A stretch of DNA of 64,000 nucleotides from assembly GCA_902586885.1 (NCBI GenBank), contig CACIJG010000005.1, positions 1-64,000 on the forward strand. Reading direction: 5' to 3'. The stretch's first letter is position 1. Each line of letters starts with the position of its first letter. Positions 55,014 to 63,877 of this stretch are shown here, in pieces. Made by a program: the position numbers and the translations under genes. Below the pieces are notes generated by a model that saw only the letters and a list, made by a program, of their open reading frames with translations, was not told the origin of the DNA and searched no databases. This DNA comes from an uncultured Alphaproteobacteria bacterium (GTDB taxonomy: Bacteria; Pseudomonadota; Alphaproteobacteria; Rhodobacterales; Rhodobacteraceae).

Positions 55014-55943
55014 ATGAAAGAGGCCAACTGGAAAAGATGTTTAGATAGAGTTAAATTAGGAGACAGACTTGCCCTTTCTCAAATTTTAACTGAAATTGAG
55101 TCTGGTGGCGATCATACTGAAGTTCTACCATACATTTTTGATAACCTCAAAAATCCTACGCCAATTGTGGGTATTACCGGTTTCCCCGGTGCCGGCAAAT
55201 CTTCTTTGATTAATAATCTTATTAAAATCTGTAGAAAAAAAAGTAAAAAGGTAGGTGTTCTGGCAATTGACCCCAGCAGCTCTATTTCAGGAGGCTCACT
55301 GCTTGGAGATAGAGCTAGAATGGAAGAGCATTCCGTAGACGAGAATGTTTTTATTCGGTCACTAGCTTCACAGGGAAAACTAGGCGGCCTTTCTAAAAAA
55401 ACTTTTCTTCTCTCTATGATCATGTCTATTTTTAATTTCGATTTAATTTTCATTGAGACCGTAGGAATAGGTCAATCAGAAATTGATATAACCAAATTAG
55501 CTGATCTCACTATTCTAACTGTCGCCCCAGGATTAGGGGACTCTATTCAAGCTATGAAGGCAGGAGTAATGGAAGTAATAGACTTGATAATTGTAAATAA
55601 AGCTGACAAAGAAGATGCTATGCAAACGTATAATCAGCTAAACTCAATTTTGATGAACTCTATACACTCGAACGAAAATTCATTGTCAATAATCTTAACT
55701 CATCAGTTTGATTATGAAAAAAATAATGTTATCTATAATGAAATTGAGGCTAGGCTATCTAATTTAAAAAAAGACAGATCTTTTCCAAAAGAAAGTCATG
55801 ATTGGCTAATAAAAGAAATCTTATATGAAAAAATTGATGCAATAATCACAAGTAAAAAGTTTATGCTTGAAAAGGAGAACATGAAAAATAAAAAGATTGA
55901 TTTTGACACGCTGATTAACAGAGTGATCAGACTGATAAAATAG
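55014..55943 (+). CDS. MeaB/ArgK-type P-loop GTPase
   Basis: 309 residues from ATG 55014 (a TTG four codons earlier is possible). The P-loop 'GFPGAGKSSLINNL', 'LAIDPSSSISGGSLLGDRARM', 'FIETVGIGQSE' and 'NKADKED' are the conserved G-protein motifs. MeaB protects and reloads adenosylcobalamin-dependent methylmalonyl-CoA mutase or related acyl-CoA mutases. No mutase gene is in the window. It follows the nitroreductase gene by 24 bp, and its 3' end overlaps the convergent nitrile hydratase accessory gene by 17 bp. Confidence 0.92.
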   Translation: MKEANWKRCLDRVKLGDRLALSQILTEIESGGDHTEVLPYIFDNLKNPTPIVGITGFPGAGKSSLINNLIKICRKKSKKVGVLAIDPSSSISGGSLLGDRARMEEHSVDENVFIRSLASQGKLGGLSKKTFLLSMIMSIFNFDLIFIETVGIGQSEIDITKLADLTILTVAPGLGDSIQAMKAGVMEVIDLIIVNKADKEDAMQTYNQLNSILMNSIHSNENSLSIILTHQFDYEKNNVIYNEIEARLSNLKKDRSFPKESHDWLIKEILYEKIDAIITSKKFMLEKENMKNKKIDFDTLINRVIRLIK

Positions 55944-56277
55944 AGTCAATAATTCTAGGTGAAATCTCGACCTTTTTACCATGAGGTGTTTTTAAAAGCG
56001 CATCTCGCCAAGCATTTTCAATTTTCTTTATCTTATTTAGTTCAGTCACTTCTTTTTCCAAAAGTTTTTCTTCGAGAGCATATAGCCAATTGGTAAAATA
56101 ATTCGCTAAATCATCTTTACCCTTGCTCTTTCCCCACTTTAAATTTCTGCCCAAGCACTCTGCCCAATCATCCCATTCAAAAATACCTCTCTGATAGAGA
56201 TTTAACGTAATAGCAAATAACTCAGCCTGCCAGGGTTCAGAAAAAATTATATCTTTTGTGTTTTCAAATTTTTTCAC
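55927..56277 (-). CDS. Nitrile hydratase accessory (activator) protein
   Basis: 116 residues from GTG 56277, chosen because GGGAGA lies about nine bases upstream; a TTG at 56301 is an alternative. 'FSEPWQAELFAITLNLYQRGIFEWDDWAECLG' (quoted in part as EPWQAELFA and FEWDDWAECLG) is the signature of small nitrile hydratase accessory proteins such as P14K/NhlE, which resemble the beta-subunit N-terminus and deliver the cobalt-loaded alpha subunit by subunit swapping. It overlaps the beta-subunit gene end by 14 bp, and the convergent meaB gene by 17 bp. Confidence 0.83.
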   Translation of the reverse strand: MKKFENTKDIIFSEPWQAELFAITLNLYQRGIFEWDDWAECLGRNLKWGKSKGKDDLANYFTNWLYALEEKLLEKEVTELNKIKKIENAWRDALLKTPHGKKVEISPRIIDSILSV

Positions 56278-56932
56278 AAATGTAGTTCTCCCAAATATCA
56301 ACTATTACTGTGTCTTCTGAAAAGGGGTAATGCTTTCCCCATAATTCCTGATTTACAAACTCAATAGAATAGAGAGGTTCAGGGTTTTCACCAAGAAAAT
56401 GAGCATGAGAATCAGGAAAAACATGTGTCCCATGATAATAAATAATTCTCCCAGTTCTACCTTTTACATAATTAGGTAACCTGGTGTGGCCACCAGATAC
56501 TTTTTCATTGCCATGAAAATTCTTTATTTTTACCTTTTCTCCAATTTCAAATTTATTTTTCTTGATACCTTCTCGTAAAGTTGGAGACCCTCTCTCTAAT
56601 AGGCTGCTAACATTTTTAGCCTCAAGTTTTCTAAATTTTTTGAACCATGCACTATTTTTCTCTTTAGTAGCACTTATAACTTCATTTTCATTTAAAAGAT
56701 TAATTAATGCTGCAAGCCATTTTTCGAAATAACTAAATCTTAGGTAATCAACTGGCTCCAAAGCCTCTCTAGCAAACCGTGAGGCGTCCAAATTCCAGAG
56801 ACCTGAAAAGCCCATGGCAATAGTTAATGAAAATACTTCCTCCTCCCACTTAGATTTGAATTTTACGTTTTCATCTTCTTTTGAAATTTTTCCCTCTCCG
56901 AGTCGTCCTCCCATATCATGAATTCTAGTCAT
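56264..56932 (-). CDS. nthB: Nitrile hydratase beta subunit
   Basis: 222 residues. It starts with the typical 'MTRIHDMGGRLGEG'. The helical N-terminal half ('WEEEVFSLTIAMGFSGLWNL') and an SH3-like barrel in the C-terminal half ('IGEKVKIKN', 'HTRLPNYVKGRTGRI', 'LYSIEFVNQELWG') complete the subunit. Together with the alpha subunit it hydrates nitriles to amides. It overlaps the alpha gene by 8 bp and the accessory gene by 14 bp. Confidence 0.95.
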   Translation of the reverse strand: MTRIHDMGGRLGEGKISKEDENVKFKSKWEEEVFSLTIAMGFSGLWNLDASRFAREALEPVDYLRFSYFEKWLAALINLLNENEVISATKEKNSAWFKKFRKLEAKNVSSLLERGSPTLREGIKKNKFEIGEKVKIKNFHGNEKVSGGHTRLPNYVKGRTGRIIYYHGTHVFPDSHAHFLGENPEPLYSIEFVNQELWGKHYPFSEDTVIVDIWENYICEKI

Positions 56933-57548
56933 TAAATTTTCCAGGTCGTTTGGGTATCCCTGCTCCTATCATGCAATCTCTGGTAACCCAATTTACAAGC
57001 TCATCCTCTGATAAACCTATTGAGTCCTCTGGTTGTTGAGGTAAAACGAGGTACCTCATCTCAGAAGTTGAGTCCCAAACTCGAACTTTTTTTGAGTTAG
57101 GAATTAGTAAGTTAAACTCTTCTAAAACTTTCCTAGGTTCTCTTACTGCCCTACTCCTATATGCATCCGATTTATACCAAGATGGTGGCAAACCCAGTAG
57201 TGGCCAAGGATAACAACTGCAAAGTGTACAAACTACAAGATTATGGATTTCCGAAGTGTTTTCCACAACTGTTACATGCTCTCCCTGACGTCCACTTAAA
57301 TTTAATTCTGTCAGAACTTTTTCAGTTTGTTCCAAAAGGTCATTTTTAAAACTTGAATCTATCCATGCCTTTGCTATTAATTTTGCCCCATTAATGGGAC
57401 CCACTTTATTTTGATAGGTATCTAAAATTTCATCTAAAGCTTCCTGTTCAACTAACCCCTTAGTTTCTAGAATAGTCTTTAAAGCTTTGACACGAGCCTC
57501 AGGGTCTAAGGGAAAACTGTTGTGGTATTTATTATTCTTTTTTTCCAA
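56925..57548 (-). CDS. nthA: Nitrile hydratase alpha subunit, cobalt type
   Basis: 207 residues. The metal-binding claw is at Cys107-Thr-Leu-Cys110-Ser-Cys112 (VCTLCSC), followed by 'WPLLGLPPSWYKSDAYRSR'. Threonine at the second position marks the cobalt class; iron enzymes have serine. Two of the cysteines are normally oxidised to sulfinate and sulfenate. It hydrates nitriles to amides in the cytoplasm. It lies 15 bp after aroQ and overlaps the beta gene by 8 bp. No amidase gene is adjacent. Confidence 0.95.
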   Translation of the reverse strand: MEKKNNKYHNSFPLDPEARVKALKTILETKGLVEQEALDEILDTYQNKVGPINGAKLIAKAWIDSSFKNDLLEQTEKVLTELNLSGRQGEHVTVVENTSEIHNLVVCTLCSCYPWPLLGLPPSWYKSDAYRSRAVREPRKVLEEFNLLIPNSKKVRVWDSTSEMRYLVLPQQPEDSIGLSEDELVNWVTRDCMIGAGIPKRPGKFND

Positions 57549-57563
57549 AGTTAACCTTTATCT

Positions 57564-58004
57564 CTAATTTTCGGATGTCTCTTCCACGATTTTATCTATT
57601 GCCTGAATATATCCATCTAACCCTTGTCCCATAATCACTAAATCAGCTCTGATCGATACAAAAGAAAATTTACGAAAATCTTCTCTTTTAGATATATCAG
57701 AAATATGAACCTCCACTACATATCCCTGAAAACAATTAAGCGCATCCAATATAGCTATTGAGGTGTGTGTGAATGCGGCTGCGTTTATGATTATGGCATC
57801 AGCATATTCTATAGCATCATGAATAAATTCAATTAAATTAGATTCTGAATTAGTTTGCTTAAAAGTTATTTTTAGATCACTTTTTTTAGCATGATTATCG
57901 CATAAATCCTCTAAGTCTTTAATAGTATTTGAACCGTAGATTTCTGGCTCGCGCTTGCCTAGTAAGTTTAAATTAGGGCCATTAAGAATATAAACATTTA
58001 TCAT
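57564..58004 (-). CDS. aroQ: Type II 3-dehydroquinate dehydratase
   Basis: 146 residues, normal length. It dehydrates 3-dehydroquinate to 3-dehydroshikimate in the shikimate pathway. Conserved features: 'YILNGPNLNLLGKREPEIYG' with catalytic Tyr23, 'QTNSESNLIEFIHDA', the 'INAAAFTHTSIAI' loop and catalytic His in 'VEVHISDISKRE'. It is the first gene before the nitrile hydratase genes on the same strand, and divergent from dmdA. Confidence 0.95.
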   Translation of the reverse strand: MINVYILNGPNLNLLGKREPEIYGSNTIKDLEDLCDNHAKKSDLKITFKQTNSESNLIEFIHDAIEYADAIIINAAAFTHTSIAILDALNCFQGYVVEVHISDISKREDFRKFSFVSIRADLVIMGQGLDGYIQAIDKIVEETSEN

Positions 58005-58064
58005 CTGAAAATCTTCTAAATCTTTGAACTTTTATGGTATAAAAAAAATTAAAAATGATCTATG

Positions 58065-58083
58065 AATATTTGAAACAAATATT
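58065..58083. promoter_or_regulatory. Inverted repeat upstream of the dmdA-like gene
   Basis: AATATTTG (58065-58072) and CAAATATT (58076-58083) around AAA form an 8-3-8 dyad centred 38 bp before the dmdA-like start, in the 107-bp gap divergent to aroQ. It could be a regulator site. The sequence is very AT-rich, so chance is possible. Confidence 0.35.
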
Positions 58084-58111
58084 TAAACACAGAAATTCAT
58101 TGGAACAATAA

Positions 58112-59245
58112 ATGTCGGCCAAAATACTACAAAACTCAATTAGAATTCGTAGAACGCCCTTCTCAGATAGAGTTGAGAATTCAGGCCTAACCTCAGTAAC
58201 AGTTTATAATCGAATGCTTCTACCGACCGTTTTTAAGAGTTTAGAGGAAGATTATTATCATTTAAAAAATTCAGTTCAACTTTGGGATGTATCTGTACAA
58301 AGACAAGTAGAGATCTGCGGCAAAGACTCTTCAAAATTACTCAAAATGCTGACACCACGAAACTTGTCAGACATGAAGCCGAACCAGTGTTTCTATATCC
58401 CTATGGTAAATCGAAACGGAGGGATGGTTAACGACCCTGTTCTGGTAAAGCTTGAAGAAGATAGATATTGGATTTCTATTGCGGATAGTGACGTACTTTT
58501 ATGGGTATCCGGGATAGTTAGCGGATTAGATTTAGACGTCTCTGTTTTTGAGCCAGATGTTTTTCCACTTGCTATTCAAGGTCCTAAATCAAGAAAATTG
58601 ATGTCAATAATATTTGGTTCTAATATAGAAAAAATGAAGTACTTCGATTTGAAGGAATTTACTTTTAATAATCATACCTTAAAAATTGCCAGAAGTGGCT
58701 GGTCTAAACAAGGAGGATATGAAATATACGTTGAAGGTTATAAATATGCTCTAGACCTTTGGGATGAACTAATGAGCAATGGAAAAGATCTAGATGTTAG
58801 AGCAGGCTGCCCAAACCAGATAGAAAGAATTGAATCTGGATTTCTTTCTTACGGTTCTGACATGACTATTGAAAACTCTCCCTTTGAATGCGACCTGGGG
58901 CGCTTTTGTGGTCCAGAAATTGAACTTACTTGCATAGGTGCCAAGGCGTTAATAAAAGAGAAGTTAGAGGGCCCAAAGCAAATTATTCGATATCTGCAAA
59001 TAGACGGACCAAAGTTAGATCCTATAAATAAACCATTTATGTTGGTGGATAAGACCTCTAAAGTCGGATCTGTATCATCCTGTGCTTTCTCACCCGATTT
59101 CAACACAAACGTGGCAATAGGAATGGTTGACACTGACTATATAAAAAACAATGATCAAGTTGAAGCGTTGATTGGAGATCAGAAAAGACTGACAAAAATC
59201 ATGGATAAACCTCTCAACCGTAAATTAAGAGCTTTCTCGGAGTAA
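58112..59245 (+). CDS. dmdA: Dimethylsulfoniopropionate demethylase DmdA (GcvT-fold)
   Basis: 377 residues of the aminomethyltransferase (GcvT) fold. It carries features I associate with SAR11 and Roseobacter DmdA rather than glycine-cleavage T protein: 'RTPFSDRVENSGLTSVTVYN', 'LWDVSVQRQVEICGKDS' near 58-73, 'YWISIADSDVL' near 119-129, 'AIQGPKS' and 'ARSGWSKQGGYEIYVE' at 193-208. DmdA moves a methyl group from DMSP to tetrahydrofolate, giving methylmercaptopropionate. The later genes dmdB, dmdC and dmdD are not adjacent. rimO follows after 2 bp. A DmdA-like paralogue acting on another compound is the main alternative. Confidence 0.8.
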   Translation: MSAKILQNSIRIRRTPFSDRVENSGLTSVTVYNRMLLPTVFKSLEEDYYHLKNSVQLWDVSVQRQVEICGKDSSKLLKMLTPRNLSDMKPNQCFYIPMVNRNGGMVNDPVLVKLEEDRYWISIADSDVLLWVSGIVSGLDLDVSVFEPDVFPLAIQGPKSRKLMSIIFGSNIEKMKYFDLKEFTFNNHTLKIARSGWSKQGGYEIYVEGYKYALDLWDELMSNGKDLDVRAGCPNQIERIESGFLSYGSDMTIENSPFECDLGRFCGPEIELTCIGAKALIKEKLEGPKQIIRYLQIDGPKLDPINKPFMLVDKTSKVGSVSSCAFSPDFNTNVAIGMVDTDYIKNNDQVEALIGDQKRLTKIMDKPLNRKLRAFSE

Positions 59246-59247
59246 AA

Positions 59248-60600
59248 ATGATCAGCAACAATAAAACAGTCTCCTTCCAAAAAACAAGTGAAGCGAAATC
59301 TATCGGCTTAGTCAGTTTAGGTTGTCCAAAGGCTTTGGTTGATTCTGAGGTATTAATAACAAAATTAAAAAATCTAGGTTACGAAATTTCTCCAAGTTAT
59401 GAGACAGCAAATGCTGTGATCGTCAATACATGCGGTTTTCTTGACTCGGCTAAAATAGAGAGTTTGAATGCCATTGAAGAGGCTCTGACGGAAAATGGGA
59501 AAGTAATCGTTACCGGATGCCTTGGTGCAAAGCCAGAAATTATAAAAAAAGCCCACCCTAATGTTCTTGCAATTTCTGGCCCTCAAAAATTTGATATTGT
59601 TTTGGACGAAATTCAAAAAGTTGTACCTATAAAGAAGTTGCCTTTTGAAGCAAAGATTCCTGAAAGTTTTATCAAGCTCACACCCAAACATTATAGTTAT
59701 TTAAAAATATCGGAAGGCTGCAATCATAAGTGCTCGTTTTGTATTATTCCTTCAATGAGAGGAAAATTAAAATCAAGGCCCTTAAACTCTATAATCACTG
59801 AGGCAAAGAAATTGGTCGCTAAAGGGACCAAAGAACTAATAGTTATCTCTCAAGATACCTCTGCATATGGGTTAGATTTAGGATACGAAGAGACAAATGA
59901 AAACGGCAAAAATATAAAAACAGATATCTTCAATTTGGCAGATCATTTAGGCAATCTAGATATTTGGATTCGTCTGCATTATATTTACCCTTATCCCCAT
60001 GTAGAAAAGCTAATGCCGCTTATGGCTAATAAAAAGATTTTACCCTATCTAGATGTACCTTTTCAACATGCTCATCCAGATGTTTTAAAGAGAATGGCTA
60101 GGCCTTCATCAAAAGTGCACGACTTGGAGCAATTAAATAAATGGCGATCTGTTTGCCCAGACATTGCCATAAGATCAACATTTATTGTTGGGTTTCCTGG
60201 AGAAACAGAAGAGGAGTTTGAGTATCTTTTGGATTGGCTAGATATTGCAAAAATTGATAGAGTTGGCTGTTTTAAATATGAAAATGTTGAAGGGGCAAGA
60301 GCCCAATGCCTAAAAAATCAAATACCAGAAGATATAAAAAATGAAAGATTTCACCGATTTATGTCAAAAGCTACAGCGATATCTGAGCAAAAATTGAAAG
60401 AAAAAGTTCATAAAAATATACCTTGTATAATAGACAAAGTTGAGGAAAAATTTTTGTTTTGCCGAACACAATGGGACGCACCCGAGGTTGACGGAATTGT
60501 AAAGGTTCCCAATCCAGGCGGGACCTTTCAACCAGGAGACATACTTAATGTAAATATAACAAAATCTTTAGTATACGACCTAGAAGGTAAGGTATGTTAG
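59248..60600 (+). CDS. rimO: Ribosomal protein S12 methylthiotransferase
   Basis: 450 residues. The N-terminal UPF0004 domain has cluster ligands Cys26 ([12 protein letters not shown]), Cys62 and Cys91. The radical-SAM domain has the CxxxCxxC at 158-165 (GCNHKCSFC), and a C-terminal TRAM domain follows. The '[10 protein letters not shown]' and 'MRGKLKSRP' motifs separate RimO from MiaB. It methylthiolates Asp89 of ribosomal protein S12. It starts 2 bp after dmdA and its last 4 bp overlap the convergent ftsH gene. Confidence 0.95.
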   Translation: MISNNKTVSFQKTSEAKSIGLVSLGCPKALVDSEVLITKLKNLGYEISPSYETANAVIVNTCGFLDSAKIESLNAIEEALTENGKVIVTGCLGAKPEIIKKAHPNVLAISGPQKFDIVLDEIQKVVPIKKLPFEAKIPESFIKLTPKHYSYLKISEGCNHKCSFCIIPSMRGKLKSRPLNSIITEAKKLVAKGTKELIVISQDTSAYGLDLGYEETNENGKNIKTDIFNLADHLGNLDIWIRLHYIYPYPHVEKLMPLMANKKILPYLDVPFQHAHPDVLKRMARPSSKVHDLEQLNKWRSVCPDIAIRSTFIVGFPGETEEEFEYLLDWLDIAKIDRVGCFKYENVEGARAQCLKNQIPEDIKNERFHRFMSKATAISEQKLKEKVHKNIPCIIDKVEEKFLFCRTQWDAPEVDGIVKVPNPGGTFQPGDILNVNITKSLVYDLEGKVC

Positions 60601-62519
60601 CTTTGAGGTTGAGGCTTGTAGCCTCCACCCTTTTTTCCACTCCTATTCGTTCCTGACTTCGGTATGGCTGTCACGCTATCTTTTGACCTTGGATCTTCTG
60701 GTTCATCAAAATCGTCACTGTCTCTATTAAGAGGCTTACCTGCAAGAACTCTAGAGATTTCATTACCAGTGAGTGTTTCGTACTCGAGCAAACCATTCGC
60801 TAACAAATCAAGCTTCTTTTTCTCTCTCTTCAGTATTTTTTTTGCAGTCACATATCCTTCGTCCACGATCTTACGAACTTCAATATCAATTTTTTCTTGT
60901 GTGTCTGGGCCTAACTGGCTCCCCGGACCACTGGGACCTAAATAAGTCTGTTGTTCATTTGCATAGTCTATATTTCCAAGTTCATCTGACATACCAAACT
61001 GTGTAACCATGGCCCTTGCTATTTTTGTGATTTGCTGAATGTCGGAAGAAGCACCAGAAGTTACGTTCTCCGGCCCAAAAATCATCTCCTCTGCAACTTT
61101 GCCCCCCATCGCCATAGCTATTTTCGATTTGTATTTAGTTCTAGTAACAGACAATTGATCTCTTTCAGGCAAACTCAACACTAAGCCTAGTGCACGGCCT
61201 CGAGGAATAATTGTTGCTTTATGAATAGGGTCATGTTGGGGAACATTCAGACCCACTATTGCATGTCCAGCCTCATGATAAGCTGTAAGCTTTTTTTCGT
61301 CATCGGTCATCACCATTGAGCGTCGTTCAGCTCCCATCATCACTTTGTCTTTAGCATTCTCAAAATCAAGCATCGTGACAAATCTTTTACCTGCTCTGGC
61401 TGCCATAAGAGCCGCCTCATTTACGAGGTTAGCAAGATCTGCTCCTGAAAACCCTGGAGTACCTCTAGCTATAATTCTCAGATCTATGTCAGGGCCGAGA
61501 ACAGTTTTCTTGGCATGTACGTTGAGTATTTTTGTTCTTCCAGAAATGTCAGGATTAGGCACTTGAACCTGCCGATCAAATCGACCTGGCCTAAGCAATG
61601 CTGGGTCCAAAACGTCTGGTCTATTAGTAGCGGCAATTAATATTACTCCCTCATTCGATTCAAAGCCGTCCATCTCCACTAATAATTGATTTAGGGTTTG
61701 CTCTCTCTCATCATTACCTCCGCCATATCCTGCGCCTCTGTGACGACCAACAGCATCTATTTCGTCTATGAACACTATACACGGCGCGTTTTTTTTTGCC
61801 TGATCAAACATGTCCCTTACACGACTAGCTCCCACTCCAACAAACATCTCCACAAAATCAGAGCCAGAAATTGTAAAGAAAGGCACCCCTGCCTCTCCCG
61901 CTATTGCTCTTGCCAGCAATGTTTTCCCTGTGCCAGGAGGACCCACTAATAAAGCCCCCTTCGGAATTTTGCCACCGAGCCTACCAAATTTTTGAGGATC
62001 TTTAAGAAAATCAACTATCTCTTCCAGTTCATCCTTTGCTTCATCAATACCAGCGACGTCGTTGAAAGTAACCTTTCCGTGTTTCTCGGTAAGCAATTTA
62101 GCCTTCGACTTTCCAAAGCTCATAGCTCCGCCTCTACCCCCACCTTGCATTCTATTCATGAGGTAGAGCCAAACTCCTATAAGCAGTATGAAGGGGAGCC
62201 ATACGCTTATGGCTGACATTAATCCAGATTTTTCCTGTTTCAGAGCTCTTACTTCTACATTAGATCTGCTTAAAACTTCTATTAAGTTAGTACCCAATGG
62301 CTGCACAACTTGATACTTAGTTCCATCAACACCTCTTACGTGTATGATCTCTCCATCCAAAACAACTTCTGAAACTTTCCCAGAGCCAACCTGTTCAAGA
62401 AATTGAGAAAAAGGTATTTCCTTAGAAGCTCTGATTGTATTTCCGTTGAACACATTAAAGAGCGCTACTAACAGGAAGAATAAAACCACCCAAAATGCGA
62501 TGTTTCTGAAATTTTTCAT
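60597..62519 (-). CDS. ftsH: ATP-dependent zinc metalloprotease FtsH
   Basis: 640 residues. There are two membrane helices (about 6-25 and 104-122) around a periplasmic domain. The AAA+ module has Walker A at 193-201 (GPPGTGKTL), Walker B at about 248-253 (VFIDEID) and an arginine-finger region 'RPGRFDRQV'. The protease has zinc site HEAGH at 415-419. It degrades misfolded membrane proteins and regulators such as LpxC. The C-terminal tail (about 605-640) is Gly/Ser/Lys-rich. The cpoB-tilS-ftsH order is that of many Alphaproteobacteria. Confidence 0.97.
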   Translation of the reverse strand: MKNFRNIAFWVVLFFLLVALFNVFNGNTIRASKEIPFSQFLEQVGSGKVSEVVLDGEIIHVRGVDGTKYQVVQPLGTNLIEVLSRSNVEVRALKQEKSGLMSAISVWLPFILLIGVWLYLMNRMQGGGRGGAMSFGKSKAKLLTEKHGKVTFNDVAGIDEAKDELEEIVDFLKDPQKFGRLGGKIPKGALLVGPPGTGKTLLARAIAGEAGVPFFTISGSDFVEMFVGVGASRVRDMFDQAKKNAPCIVFIDEIDAVGRHRGAGYGGGNDEREQTLNQLLVEMDGFESNEGVILIAATNRPDVLDPALLRPGRFDRQVQVPNPDISGRTKILNVHAKKTVLGPDIDLRIIARGTPGFSGADLANLVNEAALMAARAGKRFVTMLDFENAKDKVMMGAERRSMVMTDDEKKLTAYHEAGHAIVGLNVPQHDPIHKATIIPRGRALGLVLSLPERDQLSVTRTKYKSKIAMAMGGKVAEEMIFGPENVTSGASSDIQQITKIARAMVTQFGMSDELGNIDYANEQQTYLGPSGPGSQLGPDTQEKIDIEVRKIVDEGYVTAKKILKREKKKLDLLANGLLEYETLTGNEISRVLAGKPLNRDSDDFDEPEDPRSKDSVTAIPKSGTNRSGKKGGGYKPQPQS

Positions 62520-62599
62520 ATTAGCTTCCGTTTTTTTCTTTTTTCAAACTATTAATCTGTCTCTTATAAATATGCGAAAAATAATTAATATCAACTTTT

Positions 62600-63877
62600 T
62601 TAAAAATTTTTGTAAAGATACTTATCACTTCTCAACAACTTAACCTCAATATCGTATTTCATTTTAGAAAATGGGGTGAATAATAGCTTGTTCTCGGTTA
62701 CAATTGCTGGAAGAGTATCCAAAGTATTCTTGCTTGAAGATTCAAGATCAAAAAGTTCCTTTTTCTTGTATTTTAAAGATCCTAGTGGAACAATTTTGAT
62801 ATTTTGGTTCAAGGTTTCTCCAAAATTTATGCTCCATCGATTATCCCATAATATGCTTTTACAATTTATATTTTCTTTACTTTTTATGAATGAGAGCTCT
62901 CTAGTTATACTTATAAAACCCCCTGCCTGCTTTATAATTATGCCTCCAAGAGAAACTCCTCTGATATTACTCTTTTCAGTTAATAATTTCTGTAGATTAT
63001 CCAACTGAACAAATCGGGGCTTATAAAAATTTCCTGAATACCATGAAATAAGACCGGATAAAATTCTAAGACGCGTGTCCTCAAGAGCTTTCATGTATTG
63101 AAAGGTTTGAATCTTAGTTTCACCAAGCTCCGTAATTTCAATCATACTCTTCGCTTCATTAATAGCAACCGCAGACAAAACCTCTGTGGCCCGTCTCATA
63201 TGATCAGCAGTTTGGACAAATCTTTTTTTAATCAACCCATCTTCTTTAAGATTGTGTAACAACTTCCTTATTTTAACTCTTTCATATTTATCATCGAGAT
63301 TTGAGGGATCTTCTACCCAATCCTTCCCAATTTTCTTTAAAAAAGTCTGTAGAACATCCTTTCTGTAATTAAGTAAAGGTCTGAACCATAAAATATTGTT
63401 ATGAAAAATTTTTTTCTCTATGCTTGCGAGTCCGTCTACGCCAGAGCCTCTAAAAAATCGTAAAATAAGGTTTTCTTCTTGATCATCTAAAGTGTGGCCT
63501 AACAGAACACAGTCGATCTCCTCTTTCTCCGCCCACTCAGTTAGCAATTTATATCTAACCCTTCTTGCATTATCCTGAGTATTTCCTTGAAGATTAATAA
63601 TATCAATTTTCGATTTTAAGGAAAAATGACTTACAAGATTTTTACTCACTCTATCTTTCACAAACTCTATTTCTGCCTCGCTACCTTCCCTTAGCCCATG
63701 ATCCACAGATGCAACTTTCATTTCATTACCAGTTTTTTGAGCCCAAAAAAGACTTAAATAAAAAAGTGCCATTGAGTCACTTCCACCGGATACCGCTAAA
63801 CCAATTGAACTTGATCCAATACTGTCTAATGAGTTATAGAATGGTTTAAGAAATAAAGATTTTTGAATTTTATCCAC
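62600..63877 (-). CDS. tilS: tRNA(Ile)-lysidine synthase
   Basis: 425 residues from a GTG start that overlaps the end of cpoB by 8 bp. The PP-loop motif SGGSDS is at 30-35, and 'LLGHTLDDQEENLILRFFRGSG' completes the catalytic domain. TilS converts C34 of tRNA-Ile(CAU) to lysidine with ATP, allowing AUA reading. The C-terminal half is divergent, as is usual. ftsH follows after an 80-bp gap with nothing recognisable. Confidence 0.94.
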   Translation of the reverse strand: MDKIQKSLFLKPFYNSLDSIGSSSIGLAVSGGSDSMALFYLSLFWAQKTGNEMKVASVDHGLREGSEAEIEFVKDRVSKNLVSHFSLKSKIDIINLQGNTQDNARRVRYKLLTEWAEKEEIDCVLLGHTLDDQEENLILRFFRGSGVDGLASIEKKIFHNNILWFRPLLNYRKDVLQTFLKKIGKDWVEDPSNLDDKYERVKIRKLLHNLKEDGLIKKRFVQTADHMRRATEVLSAVAINEAKSMIEITELGETKIQTFQYMKALEDTRLRILSGLISWYSGNFYKPRFVQLDNLQKLLTEKSNIRGVSLGGIIIKQAGGFISITRELSFIKSKENINCKSILWDNRWSINFGETLNQNIKIVPLGSLKYKKKELFDLESSSKNTLDTLPAIVTENKLLFTPFSKMKYDIEVKLLRSDKYLYKNF

